Source of the DNA: Bacterioplanoides pacificum
Lineage (GTDB): Bacteria; Pseudomonadota; Gammaproteobacteria; Pseudomonadales; Oceanobacteraceae
Length of the DNA: 64,000 bases
Direction: 5' to 3'
Assembly (NCBI RefSeq): GCF_042648445.1
Contig: NZ_JBHRYB010000005.1
Coordinates: 248,001 to 312,000 of the forward strand
This document shows, one piece after another, positions 8,618 through 17,389 of this stretch. Position 1 is the stretch's first letter. Each line of letters starts with the position of its first letter. The position numbers and the translations under genes were made by a program. The notes beneath the pieces are model-generated. The model saw only the letters and a list, made by a program, of their open reading frames with translations, searched no databases and had not been told where the DNA came from.

Positions 8618-9592
8618 TCAGAACTCTGACATTTTAGGGTGATACAGGGTGGTTTGATTGCCGCCTTGTTGTTTGGCATGTAACAGCGCTTTATTGGCAG
8701 CCAGCATCCATCTCAGATGGCTGTCAAAGCGATTGTTGATCTGAGCCAGGCCAATGCTGCTGGTTACCTGTACTGGCTGGTTGTTGGTGGCCACTTCGAG
8801 CTGGGCGATGTTATGACGCATGCGTTCGGCAAATTCGGTGGCACTGCTTTCATCACTGTCGATCAGTAATACCGCAAATAAATCCCCACCAAAACGACAC
8901 AGGAAATCGGTCTGGCGGGTGGTCTGGCGTAATGATTCAGCCACCACTTTCAGAACCTGATCGCCGACATTATGGCCGAAACCGGCATTGATGTTACGCA
9001 GGTTATCGACGTCCAGAATGGCGATGGACGACGGCGTGCCGGAGCGGCGGCAGCGGGTGAACTCACGTTTCACGTCCTGTTCCCAGATCATCCGGTTATT
9101 CAGTTCGGTGAGGTGATCGGTCTGACTCAGTTCCGACAACGAACGCCCGGCATTTTCCGCGTCCTGGCGGTTCATCGCCACATCCGTAACGTCGTACACA
9201 ATAATGCAGATATGGTCGACCTGTTTATCGACTGACTCCAGCGGAATAATGCTGGTGTTCTGATACATGTTGGCGGCGCGTCCGGTGATGGGGCGATAAT
9301 TTTTAAATTTAAATAAATACGGTCGTTGTTCCCAGATGGTGAAGGTGCGGGTTTTCAGCTGAAATACCGCTTCGGATTTTTGTTTAAACCAGTCGCCGGG
9401 AATTTCCGGGCATAATTCAAATAAATTCTGGTCTTTGGCTTTTTGCGGGCTGATACCGCTGTGGCTCTCCATAAAACCGTTCCATAACTGGACATTGTAA
9501 TTGTGGTCCAGCACGACCAGGCCAACGTCGATATTCTGCAGAATATCCATCAGCCAGTGAATGTCGCCCAGATCGATGTTGGCATTACTCAT
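8618..9592 (-). CDS. PAS-GGDEF domain protein with degenerate active site
   Basis: 324 residues. An N-terminal PAS domain (about 15-140, with LVVLDHNYNVQLWNGFMES) precedes a GGDEF domain (about 155-320). The GGDEF loop reads GGDLF: the fourth residue, the essential catalytic Glu of diguanylate cyclases, is Leu. The substrate segment reads NINAGFGH instead of the usual INDxxGH. The metal-binding Asp in AILDVDNL is kept. It is therefore probably not an active c-di-GMP cyclase, although it may still bind GTP or act by interaction. It is the third gene of an operon with a CheY-like receiver and a CheC-like protein, starting 17 bases after the latter, so it likely belongs to that signalling unit. 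Confidence 0.88.
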   Translation of the reverse strand: MSNANIDLGDIHWLMDILQNIDVGLVVLDHNYNVQLWNGFMESHSGISPQKAKDQNLFELCPEIPGDWFKQKSEAVFQLKTRTFTIWEQRPYLFKFKNYRPITGRAANMYQNTSIIPLESVDKQVDHICIIVYDVTDVAMNRQDAENAGRSLSELSQTDHLTELNNRMIWEQDVKREFTRCRRSGTPSSIAILDVDNLRNINAGFGHNVGDQVLKVVAESLRQTTRQTDFLCRFGGDLFAVLLIDSDESSATEFAERMRHNIAQLEVATNNQPVQVTSSIGLAQINNRFDSHLRWMLAANKALLHAKQQGGNQTTLYHPKMSEF

Positions 9593-9609
9593 AGTGAATC
9601 CAGTGGTTG

Positions 9610-10218
9610 TCAGTCCAGCAAAAAGTCGATCACGGTGTTCAGTTTGGTTACCGAGTCTTCGGTAAATAACAACAATAAATCGCAGTCGATGTTGACGTGT
9701 TCCAGGGTGTAATGGATCTCGATGGCCAGGGTTTTACTCCATTGATGATTACCACTTTTTAAAATATCACTGACCTGGCAATGTTGCCCGAGTACCACCG
9801 GATGGCCCTGGTTAAAGTGAATTTCCAGTTGTTCGCCGATGCCGTGAATGCAGGCACCGATTAACAATGAGCTGACGTCCATCAGCAGCTCCAGCTCTCC
9901 CTGACGGTCGAGATCGCCCTGATAATTCATCAGGGTGGCGAGATCATGGAAGCTGGTGTCGTTAAACAGCAATAACGCTTCACCGGCAATGCCGGCGCCG
10001 ATAAAGCCCTGGCATACGGCTGAGACCGCAGCGTCACTTTCGGCATCCTGGATGGCCATATGCAGCTCGCTGTTTTCGATCAGGTTGACTTTGGGCACCG
10101 GCAGGATGACGTAAGCGTCCAGCAGACGCGCCAGCCGGTCTGCTGCCTGACCCATAGCGACGTTGGTCAGTTCCTGATAGCAGTCGCGCTGGTCTTCGTT
10201 CAGGGAAACAGAAGTCAT
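9610..10218 (-). CDS. CheC-like (CheC/CheX family) phosphatase
   Basis: 202 residues, start 1 base after the stop of the receiver gene with GAGG overlapping that gene's end. Two copies of the CheC active-site helix are visible: the first, YQELTNVAMGQAADRLARLL (about 14-33), keeps the Glu/Asn pair; the second, LLMDVSSLLIGACIHGIG (about 111-128), keeps the acidic residue as Asp but has Ser where Asn is usual. CheC family proteins dephosphorylate CheY-P. No chemotaxis kinase, receptor or motor gene is near, so its partner is most simply the receiver encoded immediately upstream. Single-site activity from the first helix is my inference. Confidence 0.8.
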   Translation of the reverse strand: MTSVSLNEDQRDCYQELTNVAMGQAADRLARLLDAYVILPVPKVNLIENSELHMAIQDAESDAAVSAVCQGFIGAGIAGEALLLFNDTSFHDLATLMNYQGDLDRQGELELLMDVSSLLIGACIHGIGEQLEIHFNQGHPVVLGQHCQVSDILKSGNHQWSKTLAIEIHYTLEHVNIDCDLLLLFTEDSVTKLNTVIDFLLD

Positions 10219-10219
10219 A

Positions 10220-10594
10220 TCAGGCCTCGGTCAGAATGCCGTATTCAGTGAGGATGGTGCGGGCTTTGTCGGCATCAATGGGTTTTTTGATAAAGGCCAT
10301 CGCCCCGAGTTTTTTAACCCGCTGCTGGGCGTCGGGCTGAATGTCGCCGGAAACGACCAGTACCATGGCTGGCAGATCTTCTTTACGAATGGTTTCCAGT
10401 ACACCGTAACCGTCCAGATTCGGCATGGTCAGATCAAGAAACACCACCTCGCCGTTGCCATTGCGGATCTGTTCCAGGCCTTCGATACCATCGCCGGCAA
10501 AGCTGACTTCAACATCCCACTCCGGTGGCAATGCCCGCTTCATTTGTTTGCGTGCGAAGCTGGAATCATCGCAAATCAATACCTTGGTTGTCAT
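10220..10594 (-). CDS. CheY-like single-domain response regulator
   Basis: 124 residues, all of it one receiver domain. The acidic pair is in LICDDSSFARKQM (Asp9, Asp10), the phospho-acceptor Asp is in VVFLDLTMPNLDGYG (about 54), the switch Ser in VVSGD (about 83) and the conserved Lys in FIKKPID (about 105). No output domain follows. It is first in an operon with a CheC-like phosphatase and a PAS-GGDEF protein, which implies a phospho-relay in which a kinase encoded elsewhere phosphorylates this protein and CheC resets it. Confidence 0.92.
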   Translation of the reverse strand: MTTKVLICDDSSFARKQMKRALPPEWDVEVSFAGDGIEGLEQIRNGNGEVVFLDLTMPNLDGYGVLETIRKEDLPAMVLVVSGDIQPDAQQRVKKLGAMAFIKKPIDADKARTILTEYGILTEA

Positions 10595-10676
10595 AGTCGT
10601 TCAGAACACATTAAAGAATCTAATTAAGTTGTAGTTGCCGAACGACTAATGAGCAAATCCTCAGGGCGATAAAACC

Positions 10677-11495
10677 TCAGCGTTTATCGTAAACCGCGAT
10701 CAGCTGACGGCTTAATGCCAGCAGGGTACCGTCCAGGGTGGCGATACGCGCTTCAGTATGGGCATAACCGTCGTGTGCCTGGCGGATTTCAGCTTCGTAA
10801 TACAGGTATTCATCGCCGCCGATGGGACGCGCTAACTGAGCGATCGGATTCACCAGTTCAAGGCTCCAGGTCACGCTGGCACACGGGGCCGGTGCTTTCA
10901 GTTTTTGCAGCACCGTGGGGGGCCAGGCATCAATCAGTGCAACGAGATGTTCGTTACCCAGTTGTTGTGGGTGATCGGCAAAACGCATCAGGCCGCGAAT
11001 GTGATTCAGTGGGCTGTTAGTGAACGGAAACTGCCCCTGATGATAAATAAAATCGATATGTTGCACGAACTCGGGTGTCAGTCCTGCAATATAAGGCAAC
11101 TGTTTGCCGTCCTGTGGCTGTAATACCTCCATCGGCTCCGGGTTGACCCGGATGTCAGAATCCCGACCCTGACCAAAGCAGGCATTTACCAGTGTGGTAA
11201 CCTTACTATCCTGTAACAGCTGGCCCTGCCAATGGCTGGTGGACTTGCCGGAGCGGATTTCCTGGCTGTGGATATGACAGTCCTGTTCAGTAAGCAGCGG
11301 GCCACAAAAAGCGATGTTCAGTGAGCGCAGCTGGCCAGCCTGAGGAGTTTGTTGTTGCAGGCGGGTCAGAATCAGCGCCGCCGACATGCCACCAAAAGTG
11401 GTCCGGCCCTGGCCCCAGCTGGCATCTAACCGAAACTGTGGTTGTTGCCTGACCTGCTGCAAATAAAAGTCCAGATTGTTCAGTTGTGCGCTCAT
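10677..11495 (-). CDS. Acyl-CoA thioesterase, double-hotdog (TesB-like/4HBT_3)
   Basis: 272 residues, GGGAGATC ribosome site before the ATG. N-terminal hotdog with WGQGRTTFGGMSAALILTRL and a C-terminal half with the second hotdog (SVTWSLELVNP, DEYLYYEAEIRQAHDGYAHT) match the thioesterase-family proteins that hydrolyse acyl-CoA. The conserved helix start G-G is present. It is divergent from two single-hotdog PaaI-like genes, 188 bases away, so the region between (11496-11683) probably holds promoters for both sides. Substrate chain length is not readable. Confidence 0.85.
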   Translation of the reverse strand: MSAQLNNLDFYLQQVRQQPQFRLDASWGQGRTTFGGMSAALILTRLQQQTPQAGQLRSLNIAFCGPLLTEQDCHIHSQEIRSGKSTSHWQGQLLQDSKVTTLVNACFGQGRDSDIRVNPEPMEVLQPQDGKQLPYIAGLTPEFVQHIDFIYHQGQFPFTNSPLNHIRGLMRFADHPQQLGNEHLVALIDAWPPTVLQKLKAPAPCASVTWSLELVNPIAQLARPIGGDEYLYYEAEIRQAHDGYAHTEARIATLDGTLLALSRQLIAVYDKR

Positions 11496-11683
11496 CGGTG
11501 ATCTCCCGGGTAACTAGGGATTGACGAAAATCATAAGTTTACGCTGTAAACACTGAATCATTCAATTGCGCCGCCGCTGGCTGCGGCTGGCTGACGAATA
11601 GGTCAGTCGAATGCGGCAAATTCATCATTGCGGATTCTGCTGAATCCGGTATAACCGCGCTCCTTGTTCAAGAGGTAAGCCTT

Positions 11684-12169
11684 ATGACAACAGGATTAAT
11701 TAAGACCCGGGCGGAACGTTTCCTGGCAACGCTGCGCCATTGCCAGGTGCTCGGGCTGGTCGTCGAAGACGCCAGCGAAGACAGTGTCACCATGCGTTTA
11801 CCCTACAGCGCTCAGATTGTGGGCAACCCGATTCAGGGAACGGTACACGGTGGCAGCCTGACCACGTTAATGGATACCGCCTGTGGTACTGCGGTATTTT
11901 CAGTATTACCCGGTTTTGAGTTATGTCCGACGCTGGATTTGCGGATGGACTATATGAAAGCCGCAACATCCGGACTGGACCTGTTAGCGGTCGCGGAAGT
12001 CACCCGTATTGCGTCCAGCGTCGTTTTTACCGAATGCAGTGTGTATCAGGAACAGGATGGTCAGCCCGGCGATTTAATTGCTAAATGTGCCGCTACTTTT
12101 ATGCGTATTGGTGCCAATATGACGCCGCCGGAATTCCGTGCCCGCATCGAACATGGGGATGAAGTATGA
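11684..12169 (+). CDS. PaaI-type hotdog thioesterase, first of pair
   Basis: 161 residues, AGAGGTAAG before the ATG. Single hotdog domain with the PaaI signature GNPIQGTVHGGSLTTLMDTA (the catalytic-region HGG at about 56-58) and strand PTLDLRMDYMKAA. Members hydrolyse acyl- or aromatic acyl-CoA esters. Its stop overlaps the next gene's start (ATGA), so the two are translationally coupled and may form a hetero-oligomer. Divergent from a double-hotdog thioesterase. Confidence 0.88.
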   Translation: MTTGLIKTRAERFLATLRHCQVLGLVVEDASEDSVTMRLPYSAQIVGNPIQGTVHGGSLTTLMDTACGTAVFSVLPGFELCPTLDLRMDYMKAATSGLDLLAVAEVTRIASSVVFTECSVYQEQDGQPGDLIAKCAATFMRIGANMTPPEFRARIEHGDEV

Positions 12170-12639
12170 ATAACGATTCGTCCGGGATTATGACCCCCGC
12201 TGACAGCCGCTTTGAAGATGTGTTGCGTGAGGCGCAGCAAAGCGGCGAGTTTCAGCCGCTGGTGGATCAGATCCCCTACGCCAATTTAATTGGCCTGAAA
12301 TTTCAGCAGTTAGGCAAAGACGTGTTATTTCAGTTGCCCAAAAACGACGACAATATTGGTAATCCGATTTTGCCGGCCATTCACGGCGGTGTGATTGGCG
12401 GTTTTATGGAGTTGGCCGCGTCGTTGCATCTGATGATGAATATGGATTGTGGAACTCTGCCGAAAATGATCGACTTTTCACTCGATTATTTACGCGCCGG
12501 GCGCCATCAGGATACCTACGCTGAATGCCAGGTCTGGCGTCAGGGCAGCCGGGTGGCCAACGTGGCTATTAACGCCTGGCAAAATGAACGGGCCAGTCCG
12601 ATTGCCACGGCCCGGGCACATTTTTTATTAACGAAATAA
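12166..12639 (+). CDS. PaaI-type hotdog thioesterase, second of pair
   Basis: 157 residues, start overlaps the previous stop by four bases. Contains GNPILPAIHGGVIGGFMELA and MIDFSLDYLRAGR, the same family pattern as its neighbour but clearly diverged. A 10-base hairpin follows. The coupled arrangement of two related hotdog proteins recurs in marine gammaproteobacteria; the specific substrate is unknown. Confidence 0.87.
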   Translation: MNNDSSGIMTPADSRFEDVLREAQQSGEFQPLVDQIPYANLIGLKFQQLGKDVLFQLPKNDDNIGNPILPAIHGGVIGGFMELAASLHLMMNMDCGTLPKMIDFSLDYLRAGRHQDTYAECQVWRQGSRVANVAINAWQNERASPIATARAHFLLTK

Positions 12640-12665
12640 CGCCCGCCGAATTGTTCGTTTGCCAT

Positions 12666-12689
12666 TCTCCGTACCGCCCGGTACGGAGA
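12666..12689 (+). terminator. Hairpin after the PaaI pair
   Basis: A 10-base perfect stem (TCTCCGTACC at 12666-12675 with 12680-12689) and a GCCC loop, 26 bases after the stop. It is followed by a short GGGTGTTTATT rather than a clean U tract, so termination is probable but not certain. Confidence 0.55.
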
Positions 12690-12758
12690 GGGTGTTTATT
12701 GCTGTTGCTCTACTGATCGCCTTGTTAAAATCGTCGCTCCACGCTAAGGAGTGATGTC

Positions 12759-13796
12759 ATGTTATACCGTAAATTAGGTCGTACCGGCCTGGAAGTCAGT
12801 CTGATTGGTTTAGGAACCATGACCTGGGGGAAACAAAATACCCAGGCCGAAGGTTTCGAGCAGATGGATTATGCGCTGGAGCGTGGCATTAACTTTTTCG
12901 ACACCGCCGAGATGTACGCCATTCCGCCGTCCCCCGACACCTATGGCACCACAGAAACGATTATCGGTAACTGGTTTCAGCAGCGTGGTCAGCGCGATAA
13001 AGTAATCCTGGCCAGTAAAATCACCGGTCCTGGTCTGGCCTGGGTCCGGGGTGGCGATGTGATTAACCGCGACAATATTATCAAAGCGGTTGAAGGCAGC
13101 CTGACGCGGTTACAAACCGACTATATCGACCTGTATCAGATGCACTGGCCGAATCGTGGCTCGTATCATTTTGGCAAAACCTGGGGTTTTGCACCGGATT
13201 TTGATGCAGCCCGAGAGCAGGATGATTTTCTGCAGATCCTGCATACCTTTGATGACTTAATTCGGCAGGGCAAAATCCGCCATGTCGGATTGTCGAATGA
13301 AACGGCCTGGGGCACACAAAAATGGCTGCAGCTGGCAGAGCAGCATCAGCTGCCGCGGATGGCCAGTATTCAGAATGAATATTCGTTATTGTGTCGCCAC
13401 TTTGAACCGGATCTGAGTGAAATATCGCTGGCCGAAGACTGTGGTTTATTGGCCTGGTCACCGCTGACCCGTGGCATCATCAGTGGCAAATATCTGCATG
13501 GTGCCCGCCCGGAAGGGGCACGTTTAACCATTGAAACCCGGGCCGAACATCGTGCCGGTGCGCAGCTGGATGCGGCAGTTGAACGTTATATCGAGCTGGC
13601 CAGACAGCACCAGCTGGATGTTTGTCAAATGGCGCTGGCATTCGTAAACAGCAAACCTTTTGTGGCGTCGAACCTGATTGGTGCCACCAATATGCAGCAG
13701 TTAAAAACTAATATCGATGCCATTGATGTTACTTTGTCAGATGAGGTGATGGCCGGTATTGAAGCCATCCGGCGTGATTATCCGGCGCCGTTTTAA
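12759..13796 (+). CDS. tas: Aldo/keto reductase, Tas-like
   Basis: 345 residues, AAGGAG site nine bases before the ATG. NADP-dependent TIM-barrel oxidoreductase: RKLGRTGLEVSLIGLGTMTWG, catalytic Asp/Tyr in FFDTAEMYAIPP, Lys in LASKITGPG and His in YQMHWPNRG. The long insertion with PSPDTYGTTE is the hallmark of the Tas subgroup. Physiological substrate unknown. dGTPase follows 39 bases later on the same strand and could share a transcript. Confidence 0.9.
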   Translation: MLYRKLGRTGLEVSLIGLGTMTWGKQNTQAEGFEQMDYALERGINFFDTAEMYAIPPSPDTYGTTETIIGNWFQQRGQRDKVILASKITGPGLAWVRGGDVINRDNIIKAVEGSLTRLQTDYIDLYQMHWPNRGSYHFGKTWGFAPDFDAAREQDDFLQILHTFDDLIRQGKIRHVGLSNETAWGTQKWLQLAEQHQLPRMASIQNEYSLLCRHFEPDLSEISLAEDCGLLAWSPLTRGIISGKYLHGARPEGARLTIETRAEHRAGAQLDAAVERYIELARQHQLDVCQMALAFVNSKPFVASNLIGATNMQQLKTNIDAIDVTLSDEVMAGIEAIRRDYPAPF

Positions 13797-13835
13797 TACG
13801 GGTAACAAGGATCAGCTAATGGTAACGGAGTAAGT

Positions 13836-15179
13836 ATGGCAACCATGAATTGGCAGCAGTTGTTATCGCCGCTGCGTTTTGGTGAGCCTCAGGGCAAACT
13901 GGCGCTTGATCTCGGCCGTTCGCCTTTCCATAAGGATTACGACCGGATTATTTTTTCTTCGGCATTTCGCCGTCTGGATCGTAAAACCCAGGTTCATCCG
14001 TTATCGGAAAATGATCATGTGCACAGCCGTTTAACGCACAGCCTGGAGGTTGGTTGCGTCGGACGTTCATTGGGCACCCGGGTTGGCGAAGCGCTGCAGT
14101 CGCAGCTGCCGGAGGATATCCGTGCTGCCGATGTCGGCGCGCTGGTACAGGCCGCGTGTCTGGCACACGATATCGGCAACCCGCCTTATGGTCATACCGG
14201 GGAAGATGCCATTCGCCACTGGTTTCAGGATCCGGAAAATGCCCATTTTCTATGCGGCCTGAATGAAGCCGAAAAAAACGATCTGCAAACTTTTGAGGGT
14301 AATGCTCAGGGCTTCCGGATTGTTACTCAGGTGGAATACCACCGCTTTCAGGGGGGGATGCGGCTGACCTATGGCACACTCGGAGCATTTCTGAAATATC
14401 CCTGGACGTCGGATTATGTCGCCCGGGGAACACGCAAGAAATTTGGTTGTTATCAGACCGAGTTGCCTATCCTGCGGGAAGTGGCTGACACACTGGGATT
14501 ATTGCCAGACGGTGACAATGCCTGGTGTCGCCACCCGCTGGTGTATCTGCTGGAAGCTGCTGATGACATCTGTTACGGCCTGATCGATCTGGAAGACGGT
14601 ATTGAAATGGGCTTATTGCGGTATCAGGAGGTCGAGGATTTATTACGGCCATTGCTGGCCGATGACTGGCAGCAGTCCTGCATCGATCTTGATCAGGCCG
14701 ATAACGATCGCCGGCGTTTGCAGATGTTACGCGGCCAGGTGATGGAGGCGATGGTGACGGCCGTTAGTCAGGCCTTTGTGCAACAGCAAGCGGCGTTATT
14801 ATCCGGCACATTAAACGGTGATCTGGTGGATTATTGCGATGGCCCGGTAGCGGCTGTGGTGAATGCGGCAAAAGAGCTGGCACGTAAACGTATTTTTAAA
14901 GATGTGCGCAAATTATCGGTGGAAATCGGTTCATATTCGACGCTGGGTATTTTGCTGGAGGCTTTTTTAACGGCGGTTCGGGAGCGGGTAGAAAAAGGTC
15001 AGGCGACCTTCCGTAATCAGCGGGTGCTGGAGTTAATGGGTAAGTCGGCGCCTCAGGCGGACTGGAGTTTGTATCAGGCGTATATGCGTGCCATCGATTA
15101 TATCTCCGGTATGACGGATAACTACGCCGCTGATCTGGCGCGCCAGTTTTCCGGTTATCAGCCGCCTCAGCTGAGCTGA
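13836..15179 (+). CDS. dgt: Deoxyguanosine triphosphate triphosphohydrolase (dGTPase-like)
   Basis: 447 residues. HD-domain enzyme that splits dGTP (or other dNTP) into deoxynucleoside and triphosphate. The N-terminus has FSSAFRRLDRKTQVHP, then HSRLTHSLEVGCVGRSLG and the HD pair in AACLAHDIGNPPYGHTGE, with the later metal ligand in LLEAADDICYGLIDLEDG. Length and insert pattern fit the long dGTPase class. The last 13 bases overlap the end of the convergent hydrolase gene. Confidence 0.92.
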   Translation: MATMNWQQLLSPLRFGEPQGKLALDLGRSPFHKDYDRIIFSSAFRRLDRKTQVHPLSENDHVHSRLTHSLEVGCVGRSLGTRVGEALQSQLPEDIRAADVGALVQAACLAHDIGNPPYGHTGEDAIRHWFQDPENAHFLCGLNEAEKNDLQTFEGNAQGFRIVTQVEYHRFQGGMRLTYGTLGAFLKYPWTSDYVARGTRKKFGCYQTELPILREVADTLGLLPDGDNAWCRHPLVYLLEAADDICYGLIDLEDGIEMGLLRYQEVEDLLRPLLADDWQQSCIDLDQADNDRRRLQMLRGQVMEAMVTAVSQAFVQQQAALLSGTLNGDLVDYCDGPVAAVVNAAKELARKRIFKDVRKLSVEIGSYSTLGILLEAFLTAVRERVEKGQATFRNQRVLELMGKSAPQADWSLYQAYMRAIDYISGMTDNYAADLARQFSGYQPPQLS

Positions 15180-16159
15180 TGGATATTCCCGGGTGCCAGC
15201 TTGTCGTTCGCCGCAGCATGTTGTTGCGGCTGTTCAGTCAGGCGCTTTTGTGTCCGTTTCTGCCACTTTTTCTCGGCTTTATTCAGGTGTTTTAACAGCA
15301 GTTTTCCCAGTTTGGGCACCAGTGCCGGTGGCAGATCATGGCCCATGCCGGGAATGATTTTTAATTTCGCTTTGCGGATCGAGCGGGCGGTATCCTGGCC
15401 CAGCCGCGCTGGAATCAGTGGATCATCAGAACCGTGGATCACCAGCGTCGGGGTTTTGATTTTTTTTAATAAGTGGCGGCGGTCACCGGCGGCGGTAATC
15501 GCCACCAGCTGGCGCTTGAAGCCACAGGGTGAACCGGCACGATCAAAACTGGTTTCAGCCAGCTGGCGCAGTTCCATCTCATCCATCGGGTAAGCCGGGG
15601 AGCCAATTAAGCGATTCATGCGCATGGTATAACGAATGGATGCTTCACGGTTGAACGGGGTGGGCCGTTTAGCCAGTTGCAGTAGGACTTTCAGTTTCGG
15701 GTCCGGCAGGCCGGGGGCCCGGCCTGCCGACATAATGGACGTCAGGCTGCGCACCCGTTTGCGTTTTTTCGCCGCCAGTATCTGGGCGATCATCCCACCC
15801 ATCGACGCGCCCACCAGATGAGCGCTGTCTGTTTCCAGCGTATCCATCAGCGCCACTACGTCACGGCTCATATCTTTCAGGGTATAAGGAATCTGCGCTT
15901 TACGTTGCATCTTCTGCTGCACCCAGGCTTTCAGCAGGCTTGGGCTGCCATGCTGCTTCAGATGACTGGAGTGACCGACGTCGCGGTTGTCGAAGCGCAC
16001 CACAAAATAGCCCTTGTTGCTCAGTAGCTGGCATAACGAATCGGGCCAGACCCGCATCTGGGCACCCAGTCCCATAATGAGGATGACACACGGGTGTTGT
16101 CGCTGGCCGAAGGTTTCATAGGCCAGCTCGATGCCATCGGAGGTAACAAAATGCTTCAT
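15167..16159 (-). CDS. Alpha/beta hydrolase
   Basis: 330 residues. Typical fold signs: VILIMGLGAQMRVWPDSLC (oxyanion region), VVRFDNRDVGHS, nucleophile elbow GASMGGM, Asp in LVIHGSDDPLIPA and His in PGMGHDLP. No signal peptide. The C-terminal about 35 residues are basic and glutamine-rich, outside the fold. Such enzymes are esterases or lipases acting on unknown small esters. Its 3' end overlaps dgt by 13 bases in convergent orientation. Confidence 0.88.
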   Translation of the reverse strand: MKHFVTSDGIELAYETFGQRQHPCVILIMGLGAQMRVWPDSLCQLLSNKGYFVVRFDNRDVGHSSHLKQHGSPSLLKAWVQQKMQRKAQIPYTLKDMSRDVVALMDTLETDSAHLVGASMGGMIAQILAAKKRKRVRSLTSIMSAGRAPGLPDPKLKVLLQLAKRPTPFNREASIRYTMRMNRLIGSPAYPMDEMELRQLAETSFDRAGSPCGFKRQLVAITAAGDRRHLLKKIKTPTLVIHGSDDPLIPARLGQDTARSIRKAKLKIIPGMGHDLPPALVPKLGKLLLKHLNKAEKKWQKRTQKRLTEQPQQHAAANDKLAPGNIHQLS

Positions 16160-16281
16160 GGTGGCGTTGCATATCCGCGATTGCTGAAAGGCATAGAGTA
16201 ATAAAGAGTTTAGTCGCTCGCGTAAAGAAGATCAGGCGGTTAGAATGCGTTTTCTTATTGTTGCTTGTTATAAGACTGCTT

Positions 16282-17112
16282 ATGGATATCGATTTTCCCC
16301 TGATTCTGATGGTGGCGACGGTTGCGACCGGCCTGATCGCGCTGGCCGATAAAGTCTGGTTTGCCCGCCAGCGGGCTGCCCGGGTGGCCGCCCTTGAGGA
16401 ACGCCTGGCGCCGGTTGCTGAGCTGGCAGCGGCTGAAAAAGAGCCGTTTCTGATTGAGCAGGGCAAGTCTTTTTTCCCGGTACTGGCAATTGTCTTCGTG
16501 TTGCGTTCGTTTATTGCGGAGCCGTTTCAGATTCCATCCGGCTCGATGGAACCCGGACTGGTTAAAGGCGACTTTATCCTGGTCAGTAAATTTCATTATG
16601 GTTTACGTATGCCGGTGTTCGGCAATACGCTGGTGGCCATTGATGAACCCCGGCGTGGTGATGTGATGGTGTTTTTCCCACCCGATGACCCGCGTTACTT
16701 TATCAAGCGGGTGATTGGTTTACCGGGCGATGTGATTGAATACCGCAATAAACAGCTGACCATTAATGGTGAGCAGGTCAGCACTCAGGAGCTGGGAGGG
16801 GAGCCGCCATACAACCCACAAAAATACGTGGCTCAGGAGAAGCTGGATTCTGCCGATGCAACGGTACAGTGGGTGGTCGGTATCGATCGTCGTTCGAACC
16901 AGAAGGTGGTGTGGGCCGGACCTGAGGGGCGCTGGGAAGTGCCACAGGGCCACTACTTTATGATGGGCGATAATCGCGGTAACAGTCACGACAGCCGTGG
17001 CTGGGGGTTTGTACCGGAGAAAAATATTGTCGGCAAAGCCGTAGCGGTGTGGATGCACTGGGAAAGCTGGACCGATATTCCGTCCTTCGGCCGTAATAAA
17101 TGGATTAACTGA
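16282..17112 (+). CDS. lepB: Signal peptidase I
   Basis: 276 residues from the ATG at 16282; a TTG eight codons upstream is in frame but less likely. Inner-membrane serine protease that removes signal peptides from Sec and Tat exported proteins. Two N-terminal membrane segments (about 4-24 and 63-80) flank a basic cytoplasmic loop. Catalytic Ser is in PSGSMEP (about 88) and Lys in YFIKRVIGLPGD (about 142); box E GDNRGNSHDSRGWG is present. lepA and rnc, common neighbours, are absent here. Confidence 0.95.
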   Translation: MDIDFPLILMVATVATGLIALADKVWFARQRAARVAALEERLAPVAELAAAEKEPFLIEQGKSFFPVLAIVFVLRSFIAEPFQIPSGSMEPGLVKGDFILVSKFHYGLRMPVFGNTLVAIDEPRRGDVMVFFPPDDPRYFIKRVIGLPGDVIEYRNKQLTINGEQVSTQELGGEPPYNPQKYVAQEKLDSADATVQWVVGIDRRSNQKVVWAGPEGRWEVPQGHYFMMGDNRGNSHDSRGWGFVPEKNIVGKAVAVWMHWESWTDIPSFGRNKWIN

Positions 17113-17152
17113 TCTATACTGAGCAGCAGTCATTGTTCGTTTTGGGGGCCTT

Positions 17153-17287
17153 ATGTCTGCTGCTTCACGTTCGCCATCCGCGTTGAAAAAAAAGCCCTGC
17201 CGCTTCTGTCAACGCAGCCGCTGGCTGATGTCATTTACCCTGTTGGCCTGTATGGCGGCGGTGGTTTTTCTGAATACGCCACAGTGA
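17153..17287 (+). CDS. Putative 44-residue membrane microprotein with CxxC
   Basis: A short frame starting 40 bases after lepB, with GGGGG five bases before the ATG. The product begins MSAASRSPSALKKKPCRFCQ, has a basic Lys stretch, one CRFC pair (residues 16-19) and a single predicted membrane helix (about 24-40) before ending in NTPQ. Positive-inside charge and the helix look like a real small inner-membrane protein. I do not recognise a family. It might be a chance frame; the good ribosome site and composition argue against that. Confidence 0.5.
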   Translation: MSAASRSPSALKKKPCRFCQRSRWLMSFTLLACMAAVVFLNTPQ

Positions 17288-17389
17288 TGAATTTTTCTCA
17301 TTGTTTTCCGGACATTGTTGATCAAATGGTACTGGATATTTGTAAATAAGTGCCTAAAATGCCGCCAACCGTTAAACGAGTGGTAGCTG

